Shown here piece by piece: positions 1 through 12,369 of a stretch of DNA of 64,000 nucleotides (positions within the stretch are counted from its first letter, which is position 1; each line of letters opens with the position of its first letter). Both the position numbers and the translations under genes were made by a program. Source of the stretch: Pyrocephalus nanus (taxonomy: Eukaryota; Chordata; Aves; Passeriformes; Tyrannidae). A model generated the notes under the pieces. It was not told the DNA's origin. It ran no database searches and was given only the letters and a program-made list of their open reading frames with translations. Where the stretch lies: contig CM076264.1 of NCBI GenBank assembly GCA_038380795.1, positions 15,701,501 through 15,765,500 on the forward strand. Direction: 5' to 3'.

Positions 1-2541
1 GTGAGGACAAAAAAAACCAAAAAATTACCCAGAGAAAGCAGAATCCCCAAGGCACAGAGCAGCTGATGCACTGTATGTGTGCACCCCCATTAGATGCACA
101 GAAGCACACACACACCCCCCCAAAGTATGTCATATTAACCCTTTCTAATGGTGATTTGAAACTGATCAACCTTCAAAACACAAATTTGTTTCCAATGACA
201 GGGATCATAATCCAGGTCCAGGCGTTGGCTAGTTATTATCTGAGCTGCAGTAATGGCTGTGCACAGCAAAATGTAATCTTCCCAAATGTCACAGTAAGTT
301 ATGAATATCTGAGCAGCTTAATGCACCTTACTAGCCATGAAGTGTGAGAATGTAATCTTATTACCTTTTTTATGGTTGTATTTTTTTGAATAATGTAGCC
401 TTTGAACTGATGTATAGTCTTTCCTTGCACTTTAGCATGATTTGGTCCCCTATGTCGCACAGTACATTTTTCAAAATTCTCCAATTCAACGTATTTTAAG
501 TCGTATGCTGAGCTGCATAAACAATCTTTATAGCAACCTACAGGGTGGCATAACGTTTTCTTTCTTCAGCATGTGGAATTAAGTGCAAGCTTACAGGAAT
601 GGCTTTAAAGGGCAGTATTCAAATACATCCTCACAAATTTTAGATTTTGCTAGCTATATTTACCTTCAAAAATATATATAAAATAAGCCAATAGCCCAAG
701 CTTTTTGGTAAAATGTTTCTACATTTGGCTGACTGAGAACAGGGAGCAATTTTTAACTACACGTGCAGAGAGTATAATTTTTTTTTCCCTTAGAGAATTA
801 AACTAATGAGAAGTGAACATAATAGCACTAATTTTAAGTATAAAGTAGCATTACAACACTTCTAAATAGAACCAAAAAGCCAACTGAAACACATAAAACC
901 TCTCTTTGCAAGGAAGTAATCTAAGATATAAAAGAGATGGTGCACTGCTTGGGTGAGCAACCACCAAACTAGAGCATGCAGAAAACAGATCAGAATAAGC
1001 TCAATCAAGGTCCACTTTCCTCAAAAATCATGATCTAGATTATTAATCTAATTTAAATTATTTCTCCCTCTAACAGACATAATATATTTCAAAAGCTTTT
1101 AAGAAAACATGAAAAAAGGTATTTCAATGACCTATAACATTAAAAAAAAGAAACTAATTCCAAAATTAGCATTTCTCCTGGAAAAGCCAATTTGGCTATA
1201 GCTGGGAGAACCGCAGGGCTGGATCTCCTCATTTTCACCTCAAACTTCCAAAAAAAGACTTCACTTCTAAAAAGCTTCCTCATTGCTTTTTTTTGATAAC
1301 TGAGACACTGAGTACTTGTTTTGTTCCCTGAAGCCAGGATGAAGGACTATCAACCACACTGTGATCTCCCTTTACCTCAAGATGATGATTTTGTAATCTC
1401 AGAATTCCTTCTTTAATATATTGAAAACACATTAGAAGAGTATGTAAATATACAATATAAAGGAGTATGGACAATGCTTATCCAGTGGAAAACATCTATC
1501 CCATGAACTAAAAAACCACAGTCAAATAGGTTTTTATATACACCCTACTTTTTACCTCTGATCACAAAATAACCATGTTACCCAAAGCGGTTCTATCCTT
1601 AATGCAATTTTACATTATGTCACTTAACCCAAGGCTTAAAAAAAAAACAAAAACAAACAACCACAAAAAAGCCCAACCAAACAAGAAAACCCTGTGGTTT
1701 TCAACCCTCAATGACCAAGTCTGAATGCAGCTTCTGGAAAACACAAATAAGATGGATTCATGTTAGCCATAATGTCCCTGAGTAATAACAATAAAATATT
1801 CTTTGCCTACATTTATTCTTATCTTCCACCAAAGAAATAATCCATCTCCTTGAGTCCATCCCCTTTCACATATTCAGAAACTCAAAACAAATGTACTGAT
1901 CATCAAAAATACATGCCAAAGATTTGGGAAGTCTCAGAACCAAAATCTCTTTAGAGTATCATAGGGTGATCCCAAGCTAGTCAAATCCCCTAAGGGCACA
2001 CAATAGACATCAAAAGTCAGCACCATGGTACATATCCTGGGCATGATAAAAAGGTGATTGTGATTTGGAAAGGATTCTACAAAACAGAAGAGGAAAAATA
2101 TGGGGAAAGAGAGTATCTCATACATATTAATTTGCAGTACTCCATTCTCTGCCCATCACCCCTCACTTTTCCATGCAGTCTTTTCTATTACTAACAAAAC
2201 ACTTAGAGGTGAGGACATATTAAAATCTGAGTCCTAAGGAGATCTGTCAGGAAAGCCTGTTGATAGTTTGGATAAGTATATCAAATAGTGGCATTAGCAT
2301 GAATATCAAGTCAGTGAAATCATGACAAACAGGGCTCAGGCCCAGAGAGGTCAATAGGGAGGCAAGAAAGAGGCTTAAAACCCTGGATGTCAATTTTCAT
2401 TGTATTGCTACTATAATGCAGTAGAAAATCTAGACAAAGCACAAAGACCCACTCAAGAACAGTAAGATCATAACCTTCCAGCAAGATGCAGATGATTTAA
2501 AGTCACCTGTTATAGAGACCATGAATTTGCAAGTGACTCTT
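1..2541. other. Unannotated intronic DNA
   Basis: AT-rich intron with short A/T runs and no convincing coding frame, RNA gene or complete repeat. The frames of 60-90 codons here look like chance. Confidence 0.6.
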
Positions 2542-2626
2542 TCATAGAATAGAATCATAGGATCAGGTGGGTTGGAAAGGACCTCTGAGATCAAGTCCAA
2601 CCCTTGATCCACTACCACCACAGTTA

Positions 2627-4405
2627 CTAGACTATGGCACTAAGTGCCACATCCAGTCTCTTCTTAAAAACCTCCAAGGACGGTGAATCCATCACCTCCC
2701 TGGGTATCCCATTCCAATGCCTGATTACCCTCTCTGTAAAGAATTTCTTCCTAATATCCAACCTAAACCTCCCCTGGCAGAGATCAAGGCCATGCCCTCT
2801 TGTCTTACTGAGAGTTGCCTGGGAAAAGAGACCGACCCCCAACTGGCTTCAACCTCCTTTCAGGGAGTTGTAGAGAGTGATGAGGTCTCCCCTGAGCCTC
2901 CTCTTCTCCAGACTAACCAACTCCAGCTCCCTCAGCCTCTCCTCATAGGACTTGTGTTCGAGTCCCTTCACCAACAAGCCCGGTTGCTCTTCTCTGAATC
3001 TGCTCCAGCACCTCAATGTCTTTCCTGAACTGAGGGGCCCAGAACTGAACACAGTACTCAAGGTGTGGCCTCACCAGCGCTGAGTTCAGGGGAAGGATCA
3101 CTTCCCTCATCCTGCTGGCCACACTGTTCCTGATCCAGGCCAGGAAGCCATTGGCCTTCTTGGCAACCTGGGCACACTGCTGGCTCATGTTCAGCTTCCT
3201 GTAAATTGGCACCTCCGGATCCCTTTCCACCTGACTACTCTCCAGCCACTCTGTGCCCAGCCTGTAGCGCTGCAGGGGTTGTTGTGGCCAAAGTGCAGGA
3301 CCCGACACTTGGCCTGGTTGAACCTCATCCCACTGGAATCAGCCCAACTCTCCAGTCTGTCCAGGTCCCTCTGCAGAGCCCTCCTGCCTTCCAGCAGATT
3401 GACACTCCCTCCCCAACTTAGTGTCATCTGCAATGGTGGACTCAATGCCCTCATCTAAATTATCAATAAAGATGTTAAACAGGGCTGGGCCCAACACTGA
3501 TCCCTGGGGGACACCACTGGTGACCGCCCACCAGCTGGATGCGGCCCCGTTCACCAGCACTGTCTGTGCCCGCCTATTCAGCCAGTTCTTAACCCAGCAC
3601 AGAGTGCCCCTGTCCAAGCCGTGGGCTGCCAGCTTTTCCAGGAGAATGCTGTGGGAGACAGTGTCCAAGGCTTTGCTGAACTCCAGGTAGATTATCATCC
3701 GCAGCCTTCCCCTCATCCACCAGGCAGGTCACCTATCATAAAAGGAGATCAGGTTGGTCAGACAGGACCTGCCCCTCCAAAACCCGTGCTGGCTGGGTCT
3801 GATCCCTTGTCCATCCTGTAGGTGCTGTGTGATTGCACTCAGGATGATTTGCTCCATAACCTTGCCAGGCACTGAGGTCAGGCTGACAGGCCTGTAGTTT
3901 GCCAGGTCCTCCTTGCAGCCCTTTTTGTAGATCGGTGTGACATTTGCCAATTTCCAATTGTCTGGGACCTCCCCAGAAAGCCAGGACTGTTGGTAAATGA
4001 CGGAGAGTGGCTTGGCAAGCTCTTCCGCCAGCTCCCTCATCACACTAGGATGGATCCCATCTGGTCCCATGGACTTGTGAGGATCCAAGTGGCTCAGCAG
4101 GTTGCTAACTCTTCCCTCCTAGATTATGGGGGGGCTATCCAGCTTCTTCTATAAGCTCCAGAAGCCAGCTGTCCTCAGGACAACCTCTCTTACTGTTGAA
4201 GACTGAGGTAAAGGTGTTAAACACCTCAGGCTTTTCCTCATCCTTGATAACCTCCATGTCCAACAAAGAATGGAGGTTTTCCTTGTCCCTCCTTCTGCTA
4301 TTGATGTATCTGTAGAAAGACCTTTTGTTATCCTTAACAGAAGAGGCTAGAACTGAGTTCAAATTGTGCCTTCATCTCTCTAATTTTCTTTCTACACGAC
4401 CTAAC
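2627..4405 (-). pseudogene. CR1 ORF2 remnant: pre-RT, reverse transcriptase, C-terminal region (no endonuclease)
   Basis: The order on the minus strand is pre-RT (KDNKRSFYRYINSRR, about 4300-4350), RT fingers (MGPDGIHPSVMRELAEELAK then ANYRPVSLTSVPGKVMEQII, 3840-4070), and palm ([16 protein letters not shown] at about 3640-3690, then [10 protein letters not shown] at about 3485-3515). The YADD-box equivalent IADDTKLG is at about 3411-3437. C-terminal pieces follow, including [14 protein letters not shown] (about 3030-3070) and the basic RRLRGDLI motif (about 2880). Two palm features are damaged: the first catalytic Asp (usual DFSKAFD) is Glu at 3681-3683, and residues usually preceding the ADD box are deleted. 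Several frame changes split the remainder into pieces. Confidence 0.92.
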
Positions 4406-4412
4406 TATATTC

Positions 4413-5470
4413 CTAAACTCTTCCTGAGTTTAAAGCCCTCCTGATCAGCCCCACCAATTTATGGGTTATAGTCCTTTTGCCCTTGCTAGATAGATGAAGC
4501 CCATCTGATTTGAGGAGAGTAGGTACCATGGAATTTGCCCCATGGTCGAAAAAAACAAAATTCCACCAGTGGCACCAATCCTTTAGCCATCTGTTGATGA
4601 GATGGGTTTTCCTATTTTCGTTCATCCCTGCTACCGCAGGAACTGAGGCGAACACCACCTGTGTTCCTGTCCCATTAACTAATTAACCCAGTGCCTTGAA
4701 ATCATTTTTAATCTCCCTCGTGCTTCTTCATGAATGTCCTCGCTGCCAGCCTGGACTACCAGCAGTGGATAATAATCTGAGGGCCATATTAGCTCAGGGA
4801 GTCTCCTGCTAATATCCCTCACCTGTGCCTTGGGAAGGCAGCAGACCTCCCTGTGGGATGGGTCCGGTTGACATATAGGACCTTCAGTTCCCCTCAGAAG
4901 GGAGTCACCAAATGCGACTACCCTTCTCTTTTTCTTTATAGCTGTGGTTGTAATCTATCTGGTAGACAGGGTGGAACCAGGAGACCCTCCAGACAGATAT
5001 TTCTCCTGACTGTCCTCTACCTCATTCTCTGGGTCCGGGGCCTCCTATCTGTTCTTTAAGGGCACCCAGGGAAGTGATGGAGTTCAGGATGATCAGGGAC
5101 CTGTTTCCATTCCCCGCCACCTACTCGGTTTGCCCCATCTGCCTGATGGCAGCAGTGGCAGGGCCTCACTGTGTCCTACTGAACTTCTTCTGGGGGCGAA
5201 AGAGTGCGACTCCACCAGTCAACTTCCCTTTCACTTTCCCTAATGCTTCTTACCCTCTCTACCGCTTCCTTGAGTTCTGCCACCAGGCACAGCAAATCAT
5301 TCACCTGCTCACATCATACAGATGCCACTCGCACTGTCGCCTGGTACTAATGCCAGGCTCAAACACTCTGCACAGCCAGAGACCCGAACAGCTGCGTCCT
5401 TCTTGGTGTCCTTCTGAGGGGGTCCATCTGTGTTAACACACCCCTTGTGATAACAGCAGCAACAGCTTTC
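4413..5470 (-). pseudogene. CR1 ORF1 remnant with SGNH/GDSL esterase domain
   Basis: CR1-family ORF1 proteins are known to carry an esterase (SGNH hydrolase) domain. Here block I is GDSLLRGTE at 4883-4909, with GDS holding the nucleophile Ser, and the C-terminal block DGLHLS is at 4488-4505, holding the catalytic Asp/His. Between them are recognisable CR1 ORF1 motifs REVCCLP and PSDYYPLLVVQ. Upstream (about 5309-5470) lies a VSGCAECLSLALVPGD segment belonging to the Cys-rich N-terminal part, then a region matching the SIRESEREVDWW motif. The frame is broken between the two esterase blocks (about 4680, stop plus shift) and again near 5190, so it makes no protein. Catalytic motifs are nonetheless intact, so the element is not very old. 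Confidence 0.85.
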
Positions 5471-5524
5471 ACTGTTTTGGAAACCATTGCTGGCTTTAGT
5501 TGAGTTGCAAGGGGGAAGGGGGGG

Positions 5525-5612
5525 AACAAAACAAAACAACAAAAAACCAAAACAAAACAAAGATAACCACAAAACAAACAACACAAACAAAACAAACAAA
5601 CAAAAAGAAATC
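5525..5612 (+). repeat. A-rich (AAAAC)n/(AAAC)n simple repeat
   Basis: Imperfect AAAAC/AAAC units run for about 90 bp immediately 5' (minus-strand sense) of the recognisable CR1 ORF1. It may have expanded inside or at the edge of the element's 5' region. Confidence 0.8.
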
Positions 5613-7390
5613 ACCACACGTCCCTGTGCCCACATCCCCGTTTGCCTGCTCCTGTATGCTGGTGCTCCTAGCAGGCATTTAAATCCCTCATGGATGGGCT
5701 GGAAGGAAAGATTCTACTCCAGATTCTTCTTTACTGTCCTGTTAAATCTTGCTCCAACTCTGGACTTGCTGTCTCCCAGGTTCAAACAAAATTAAAGGCA
5801 ATTCAAAAAGCAAAAGCCATCAGACAAAGAGCAAACAGGTATTTTTTGAGGAGAAAACCACAAACTTTTCCTGCTGATGCCTTGGGCTCCTGTCACCAAT
5901 TTCTCCCCATCCAACACTACCCAACACACTACAAAAAAAGAATACTAATAGCACTAAATTACTGTTTTATAAAGGGAAAAAAAAGATGTTAAGGAAGAAA
6001 GATAAAAAAATTATTCTTACTTAGCTGCTTTGTCTGTATTGCCAAGTTCCTAACAAAGGCTACACCTTCATTTAACTGGCAAATAAGAAATCCATTCTAA
6101 ACCAGGCATAGCAACAGTGCCACTGCACAACAACATTGCACCTGCTTTAACCCTAGTGCAGTTATGGGATTCTACTGTTATTAACTATGATCAAAGCTGG
6201 ATCATTCAGGAAAAAACATTCCCATTGCTTCCCTGCGTAGGGATGCAACAGAAATGTTCTGTGTTAAAATAAGATTTCTTCAAATGTGTCTCTTGTTTGG
6301 AAAACTGCCTAAAAGTAAATCGAACAAGCCCCCACAAGGTGTTAAGAGTCTACTGCTGCCACCTAACGTTTTATTTGAGACTGTTAGCCCAGCATTACAC
6401 ACTTTTAACACAAAGCCTCAGCACAGTATCATTCTCTTCCTCCCCAGGACACCTTTGTATCAGCAGCTTATACCTTGTGCTCTGTCACAGTGAAGAAAAA
6501 AAGCTGCATCTCGAGGAAATAAGACAGGATAAAATTTCAAAGTAGCAGAAGGGTTTACTTTTAAGTCTTGCTTTCTATAAAATGAGAGGTTCTTCAGCTT
6601 TGCAAAAGCAACTACAGAAGGCATACAATTTACCCAATTTACACAGGAAAGAGTAGCAAATATCTCCTACCCAGTTAATCTGAGACACAAATCAGTTCAT
6701 TAAAACTTTTCTTTAAAAATGCACTGAGCTGTGCATACATGAGAATTACTCTCTCAGCCAAAATAACAAATGCACAAAAGCAAAACTCTTGACCACGTAG
6801 GTACAACACATCTGAAGCACCTTCCTGGTGATGACATTTACCTGTGGGTTCCTTCTTCCCAACAGAAGGGGACGAACAGGGGAAATAAGCAATTTTAGAA
6901 TATAATTATGCTGTAACCAATGATGTTTTATTTACCCGAGCTAATAATCTAATATTTTCACTCCGTTTGCAAGCATTTCCATGTCAGATTAGTCCACTAT
7001 AATGATTAGTTCAGTTTGTAGTGTGCAGTCAAAGTCCCAGTGCAAACAGAGCAATGCAAGGAAGAATTGGCCCTAAGTAATGTTTTTAAATATGGGGGCA
7101 AGGAGAACAGCACTATGAATTTCAAATTTTATACTTTTTGGGTTTGATGCATTTTAGAAAGAGCTATTAAACATTTTTTTTTTTAAAGTACATCCCAAAA
7201 ACTTAAATTCAGTATCTTATAAAGGGAACAATCCCACTTTTAAGTTAAACAATTAGCAGAGTTAAATTTTATCCTGCACAAACAGGAAAAACAATTTTCT
7301 CAGTTTGGTATCCATTCAAAAAGTGATCTCAGTTCAAATTAAAAACAAATACCGCATTTGAACTCCAAACAGTTAAAGCACTCAGCTGGT
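5613..7390. other. Unannotated intronic DNA
   Basis: 5613-5830 may be the 5'UTR of the neighbouring CR1. The rest is AT-rich intron in which I see no gene, RNA or repeat family. Confidence 0.5.
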
Positions 7391-7434
7391 TTTTAAGGTC
7401 TCTTCCAATGCAAGACATTCTATGATTCTATGAT
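7391..7434 (+). mobile_element. CR1 3'-tail fragment (44 bp)
   Basis: TTTTTAAGGTCTCTTCCAA followed by ATTCTATGATTCTATGA is the extreme 3' end of a CR1 in plus orientation, truncated to little more than the tail octamer repeat. Confidence 0.8.
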
Positions 7435-10400
7435 ACCATTCTGCACTGTGCTTCTGTCTTCCCTTCTAGAAATTAAACATATTCCAAAGACGAAAGGCAT
7501 AAACAAGTCCAATATTGGGAATTTTACCCTTCTCTCAATCTTCACTGACCCATCAAGAGGCGATGTAAAAAGGATTGCCAAGAACATGACACCAAACAGG
7601 AGTACCAGAGGCTCAGGGAACCACCCTGGCACAGACCAAACAGTGGATACACCCAGCTAACCTGCAGGCCACTGGAAAACTTCAGTACAGAAAACAGGAG
7701 ATGGGATAAAACTGATTCCTCCGATGCAAAATGCTGACCACAGGGGCCCTTTGCTCCTGAGGAGACCATAAGACTCTAAGCTTTATTTCAAATCACTGAG
7801 GAAACAAAGAACTACCAAGTTGACTTTTTGCAAATCAAACAAATTTCTAGACTAAATTTGATCCCACTTTAAACAGTGGCTTAAAGGTGCATTTACAAAA
7901 CCCAGTAGTACTTACTGTTTGACTTATATTAAATATCTCTATAGATATGACCACAGACTATATTTAAATCCAGACCAAATTCCTATCTTTCCAGTACCTG
8001 CATTAGCAGCATTAAATTCTGGTTTTGTTTTAATTAACTTTTTTTCAGTGCACCTTAGCCTGTGATACTGTTTAAGACATACAAGAAAGATAGGACTCCA
8101 AGAGATGGTTTAATAACATGCAAATTTGTAGCTCCATGCAGAAAATGAAATATCCTAAATCTTTACATCACATCAGATTCATATGTGCATTGAAAGCAAA
8201 TAAATCATTTAAACCATGATACAGAGAACCTTTTTAAATTTGCATTTATCTACAGTAAATACTGCCATGTTGTTTAATAGCTTGCTAGTGCAATCTTAGC
8301 AAAGTAATGATTTATGGTTTTGACATTTTAAAAATCAGAAATCTGTCATTTTATGACATCCAGTAGAAAGTCAGCTCGAGTTACATTACTCTGAATTTAA
8401 ACTCAAATGCATGAAACACATATAGCAAAGCACTGTACCAACTGTCCATTCATTACTGCAGCACTTCCTTCCCTAGCTACACGTCTAAAAGTTATTCTAA
8501 TATTTTTACTTCAAATAAAAATAGATTTTTTCAGGAACCAGACATGGGTAACTTCATCAAGCACTTAACTTTTTGTCAGTTCTGGAAATATCATCCATTA
8601 GCAAACAAAACCAATCTGCTGTACACTGAGAGACACAGACCAACCATACTTCAGTCACCAAGCTGCACAGGTCTGCATCATGTCCTGTCTTAAGGAAGGA
8701 GCCCAAAAGATAACATTTCTTAATACCACATTAACCCACAAGTTCAGAGTGGGAAACAAACCCTACAGTCAAGATGACTTTACAGGGAATACCCTCCTTG
8801 TGCACACCTCCATCAGTCAGGACATTTACAGTGCATGCTGTGGGCAGAAGTGAATTTATTCTGCCCACAGGCCAAGTCAGAAAAAACCCAACACTGACAC
8901 CACACCTGAACAAATATAACTGTGGTTCACATATCCTTAAAAATAAGGGCCCACACAGAAGTTAGACAGGTAGGTCAAAATGATCAAAGACTGATTCCCA
9001 CTGGCAAAGAACAGAACCCTCTCTTACAATGGCCAGTGAAAGAAAAAAAAAAAAATTCAAGTCCAATCAAAGATTTTGAGACACCTAGAAAAACAAAAAA
9101 GCACTTACCTGAAACAATTTGTCCAGGTTTTCTTGCAATTAAATTACACTTTCTAACCTGCTTAGTATTCAGCATCTGAACAAACTAACATTTATTGGGA
9201 GTGCATGCTCAACATTGATTTTTACTGATGGGGTAGATGGCAGAGAACAGGCAGTATATTCCCATACTCTTCTCCAGAAACAGTACCTCTGTCTGGTATT
9301 TTACAGTGGATGGAGGGTCGGGGGTAGGAAGCCACCAGTCTTTACAGAATCTAAAGTTTGCATCCTGCAAGTCTTACACAAGCAATTCTTTGCAGAACTT
9401 TGTAACTTTTGACTTAAAGTGGATATCCATTTAGTGATACTTGCAAAGTACATTTTTTTAGAAAGTGTGTAGCAGTTGAATTCTAGGAGTAAAAGGAAGG
9501 TTATGAGTTTATTCTAGAAAACATGTGTAAAAATATTTTGCCAGCTTGTAGAGAGTAAGGAGTAATAGCTACAAGGGGGAAAGGCAAAATAAACAAAGGA
9601 AATCACAGAAAACTAACAAAAGAGAACATGTTCCAGACACGGAATTGTGTAAGAATAACAAAGAATAAACTTACATGGGAAATAAACTGAAGCTCAAAAA
9701 GTCAAGAAAGAATACAGGATGAAGTGATTAATCAGTTTACTTATAATGTTCTGGCAGGTTTTATCAGATTTAGCAACCATAATGTCAAGTATTTCCCATG
9801 CTGCTGAAAGGCACAGCCCCTCCTATAGCACGTGCCAGAAGCAAATGTGTGCCAGCTCCTCCACTGCCCTCACATTTCACAGCTCAGCGGACAACTTGCA
9901 GAGAATTTCAGCACAACTAAAGGCACCAGGTTACAAATCCCTACAGAAACAAAGAACCAGCACATCTGCTTCTGTCATTTCCGGCACCACCTCGATCCAG
10001 AGCAGTTGGAAAATGCCACACCTGCCTTCTCGGGATTGGCAGAGAGTGCTGCCACAGCTACAGCAGAGACAGTGATGAGTTTGGACGTAAGAAATGCTAA
10101 ATGACACGCTACAGGAAACATAACATTCAGCTTCCCTTTTTTTTTCCATTTTTTAGATTTTCTGTAGCTGTGATCAACATGGGAGAACCATGCAAATGAT
10201 CCTGGCTAGAACAAAGGGTGTTTACAATAAATAACAGCCTCTTGTTTATTCTTACCAAGAAATTACTTTTTTTGCCTTCAGATTTCACCCCACCTTCTTG
10301 CCCCCCTCAGATTATTACAATGCCACTGTTTAAAGTTTAAAAATGTATAATGTTGGAAGCCAGTGTATTAAGTGTATTGAAACACTGCTAAACTAATGAT

Positions 10401-11035
10401 TTCTACTAACTACCCCAGAGGAAAAAGCTCCCTTTGTGAGAACAGGTACATCAGTAAAGCCACCACAACTGCACCGTTTTTACTTTTATTTCTTTCAATT
10501 CCCACAAAACAATACTGAAAGCAAGGACAGAAATGTGACTGATAATCTTTGTTACAAGTGGCTTACGTTTCTGTCTTTGCAAAAACATTTTAAAGCTTTC
10601 CCTCCTCCCTGATTTGCCACAAGAGTGGTTGGTTGGGTTTTTTTCCTGCTAGCGTAGAAGCTACTGCTACTACTATTACTCCAAGGTGCCAACCCATCTT
10701 GATTTCTCCCTTGTCCCCGTTCTCAGCACTAAGCAATGACTGAATGCAAACTGTCTCCAAGGAACAGGTACAACAATAAAGGAGAGGAAAAAAACCTCAC
10801 AAAACCACAAAGAAACAAGTAAAGAAAGACTACTAGTGTTGCACACGTTATCACTATCACCTACAAATACACTCTCCTGTTTACAATGGCCCCACTCTTC
10901 TCCTGATAAGTGCTTCTCCTAATAAATTCCGGTTGTGTTCTCTTGATCACCCTGTAGGACAACTCTTTTTCCCCTTGGCTTTTTCCACTTTCTTGGAAAA
11001 CAATTTATTTCTGACTTAGCAGTATCTGCCCACAC
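7435..11035. other. Unannotated intronic DNA
   Basis: AT-rich intron. Slightly GC-richer patches at 7.54-7.70 and 9.80-10.07 kb contain 70-110-codon frames on both strands that match nothing I recognise. A perfect hairpin lies at 8838-8870 (see findings). Confidence 0.5.
8838..8870. repeat. Perfect inverted repeat, 12-bp arms, 9-nt loop
   Basis: CTGTGGGCAGAA at 8838-8849 is the exact reverse complement of TTCTGCCCACAG at 8859-8870. The stem is GC-rich for its surroundings. It is too short for an ordinary pre-miRNA and is not part of a repeat I recognise. Confidence 0.85.
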
Positions 11036-11339
11036 AACCTGAAAGGAGGTTGTAGCCAGGTGGGCATTGGTCTCTTCTCCCAGGCAATCAGCAGCAGGAC
11101 AAGAGGGAACAGTTAAATTGTGCCAGGAGAGGTTTAGGTTGCATATTAGGAAGGAATTTTTTACAGAGAGAGTAATCAGACATAGGAATGGGCTGCCCAG
11201 GGAGGTGGTGGATTCACTGTCCCTGGAGGCTGGATGTGGCACTGAGTGCCATGGTCTGATAACCATGGCGGGGTTGGATCAAGGGTTGAACTTGATGATC
11301 TTGGAGATCTCTTCAAACCCAGCTGATTCTATGATTCTA
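11036..11339 (+). mobile_element. CR1 3' fragment (about 300 bp)
   Basis: It contains the end of ORF2 and 3'UTR in plus orientation: CAGGAGAGGTTTAGGTTG, then GGCTGCCCAGGGAGGTGGTG, GAACTTGATGATCTTGGAG and the terminal GATTCTATGATTCTAC. It is 5'-truncated, as is usual for CR1. Confidence 0.93.
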
Positions 11340-11419
11340 CAATATAGCTAAGCAGCTCTACCCACCCAGTTCACAGCAATTTCTTTATTTAATTAATTTA
11401 ATTATTTAATTTAATTAAT

Positions 11420-11465
11420 TCCTAGCTTCTTAAAATCTGTCTCTCTTATATGACTTGTATTTATT
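11420..11465 (+). repeat. Copy A of a 46-bp dispersed direct repeat
   Basis: It matches 12324-12369 at 42 of 46 positions with no gaps; the shared core is TCTTAAAATCTGTCTCTC followed by TTATATGA. The family is not recognised. Confidence 0.8.
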
Positions 11466-12323
11466 CAATAAATTTGCAATCAAATACTTCCAACAGCAAC
11501 TGCCACGTATTCTACAGAAAACCTGGCAAGCCCCTTCCATTCCCTGTGACCAACTGCAGTTTGGACTGGAGGGAAGAAACAACTGTTAAGACAAAAGGGG
11601 TTTGATTTATATATTGAAGCAAGCATTTAGCCAGCAAAGCCAGCATTTGCTTAGGTTTGACCTCTGCTATTTTTAACTTTAGAAGAATTTTTTTAAACAC
11701 CAAATTCAACAGATTTATCACAAATTCTGATAAAAACATACCATTAATGGTATTAATGGTGTTCTCACCATTCCTTCATCAATGCTGTCACATCATGTAT
11801 CTGGATTCTAAGGCAAAAAGGCTTTTTCTGAAATTACTACACTCATAAGGATTTAAGTATTTAGAAGAATGCTTACACACTTCCCACCCCCTAAAAAAAA
11901 AAAAAAAAAAAAACTATGAATCAAAACTAAATTACTATCCACAAGTGATAATGCATATAACCTGAAAAAGGCTACATCCAAATAATGTATGGGTATGTGA
12001 CATGGTGTTTCTTAGAATACTATTTTCCCTGTGAAAAGTATGATTAAATGAACGATAAATCTTGCTTCAGTGAGACAGTGAAGGAAAGAACATCTGCCAC
12101 TGTGAAAAGCTACTCAACTTGAACACAAAGTATCATTATCTAAGGAGAGCTTAATGCCATCAAAACAAAGAACAGTACAATCTTTTTAGCACAATCTTCT
12201 ATTTCATATTCAAATTATTTTCCCTGTCTTTTTTTAGTTTTAACAGCCACTGTAGTCCTACAGACTTTCCCTCAAATTCTGTTTAGTAAGATCCCAACAT
12301 AATATAAAAACAAGTAGCCATCT

Positions 12324-12369
12324 TCCCAGTTTCTTAAAATCTGTCTCTCTTATATGAATTGTACTTATT
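12324..12369 (+). repeat. Copy B of a 46-bp dispersed direct repeat
   Basis: Partner of 11420-11465, in the same orientation and 904 bp away. The four mismatches (three transitions, one transversion) indicate an old duplication or two members of one repeat family. Confidence 0.8.

Larger units (their letters stand above)
2542..5490 (-). mobile_element. CR1 LINE, about 3 kb, internally deleted; ORF1 esterase plus ORF2 RT remnants
   Basis: The 3' end (minus strand) is the avian CR1 tail at 2542-2600, with the conserved 'GGTTGGA...GATC..AGAGGTCCTTTCCAACCC' layout. Going upstream come the ORF2 C-terminus, the RT domain (motifs at 3411-3690), the pre-RT segment (about 4135-4400), then ORF1 with its GDSL/SGNH esterase (4413-4920) and an N-terminal Cys-containing segment to about 5470. 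A full CR1 is about 4.5 kb with the endonuclease domain between ORF1 and the pre-RT segment; here ORF1 abuts the pre-RT directly, so the endonuclease is missing. Frameshifts and stops make it dead. The exact 5' edge is unclear: A-rich DNA starts at about 5525, and 5610-5800 could still be element 5'UTR. Confidence 0.93.

Noticed and set aside
5496..5678. Hydrophobic minus-strand frames rich in Phe/Val/Leu (for example at 5359-5635)
   Set aside because: They are produced by the AAAAC simple repeat read on the minus strand, not a membrane protein.
7420..7660. Overlapping plus and minus frames (70-76 codons) with an acceptor-like CTTCCCTTCTAG
   Set aside because: No matching donor in phase and no recognised product. 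The adjacent DNA is a CR1 tail and plain intron.
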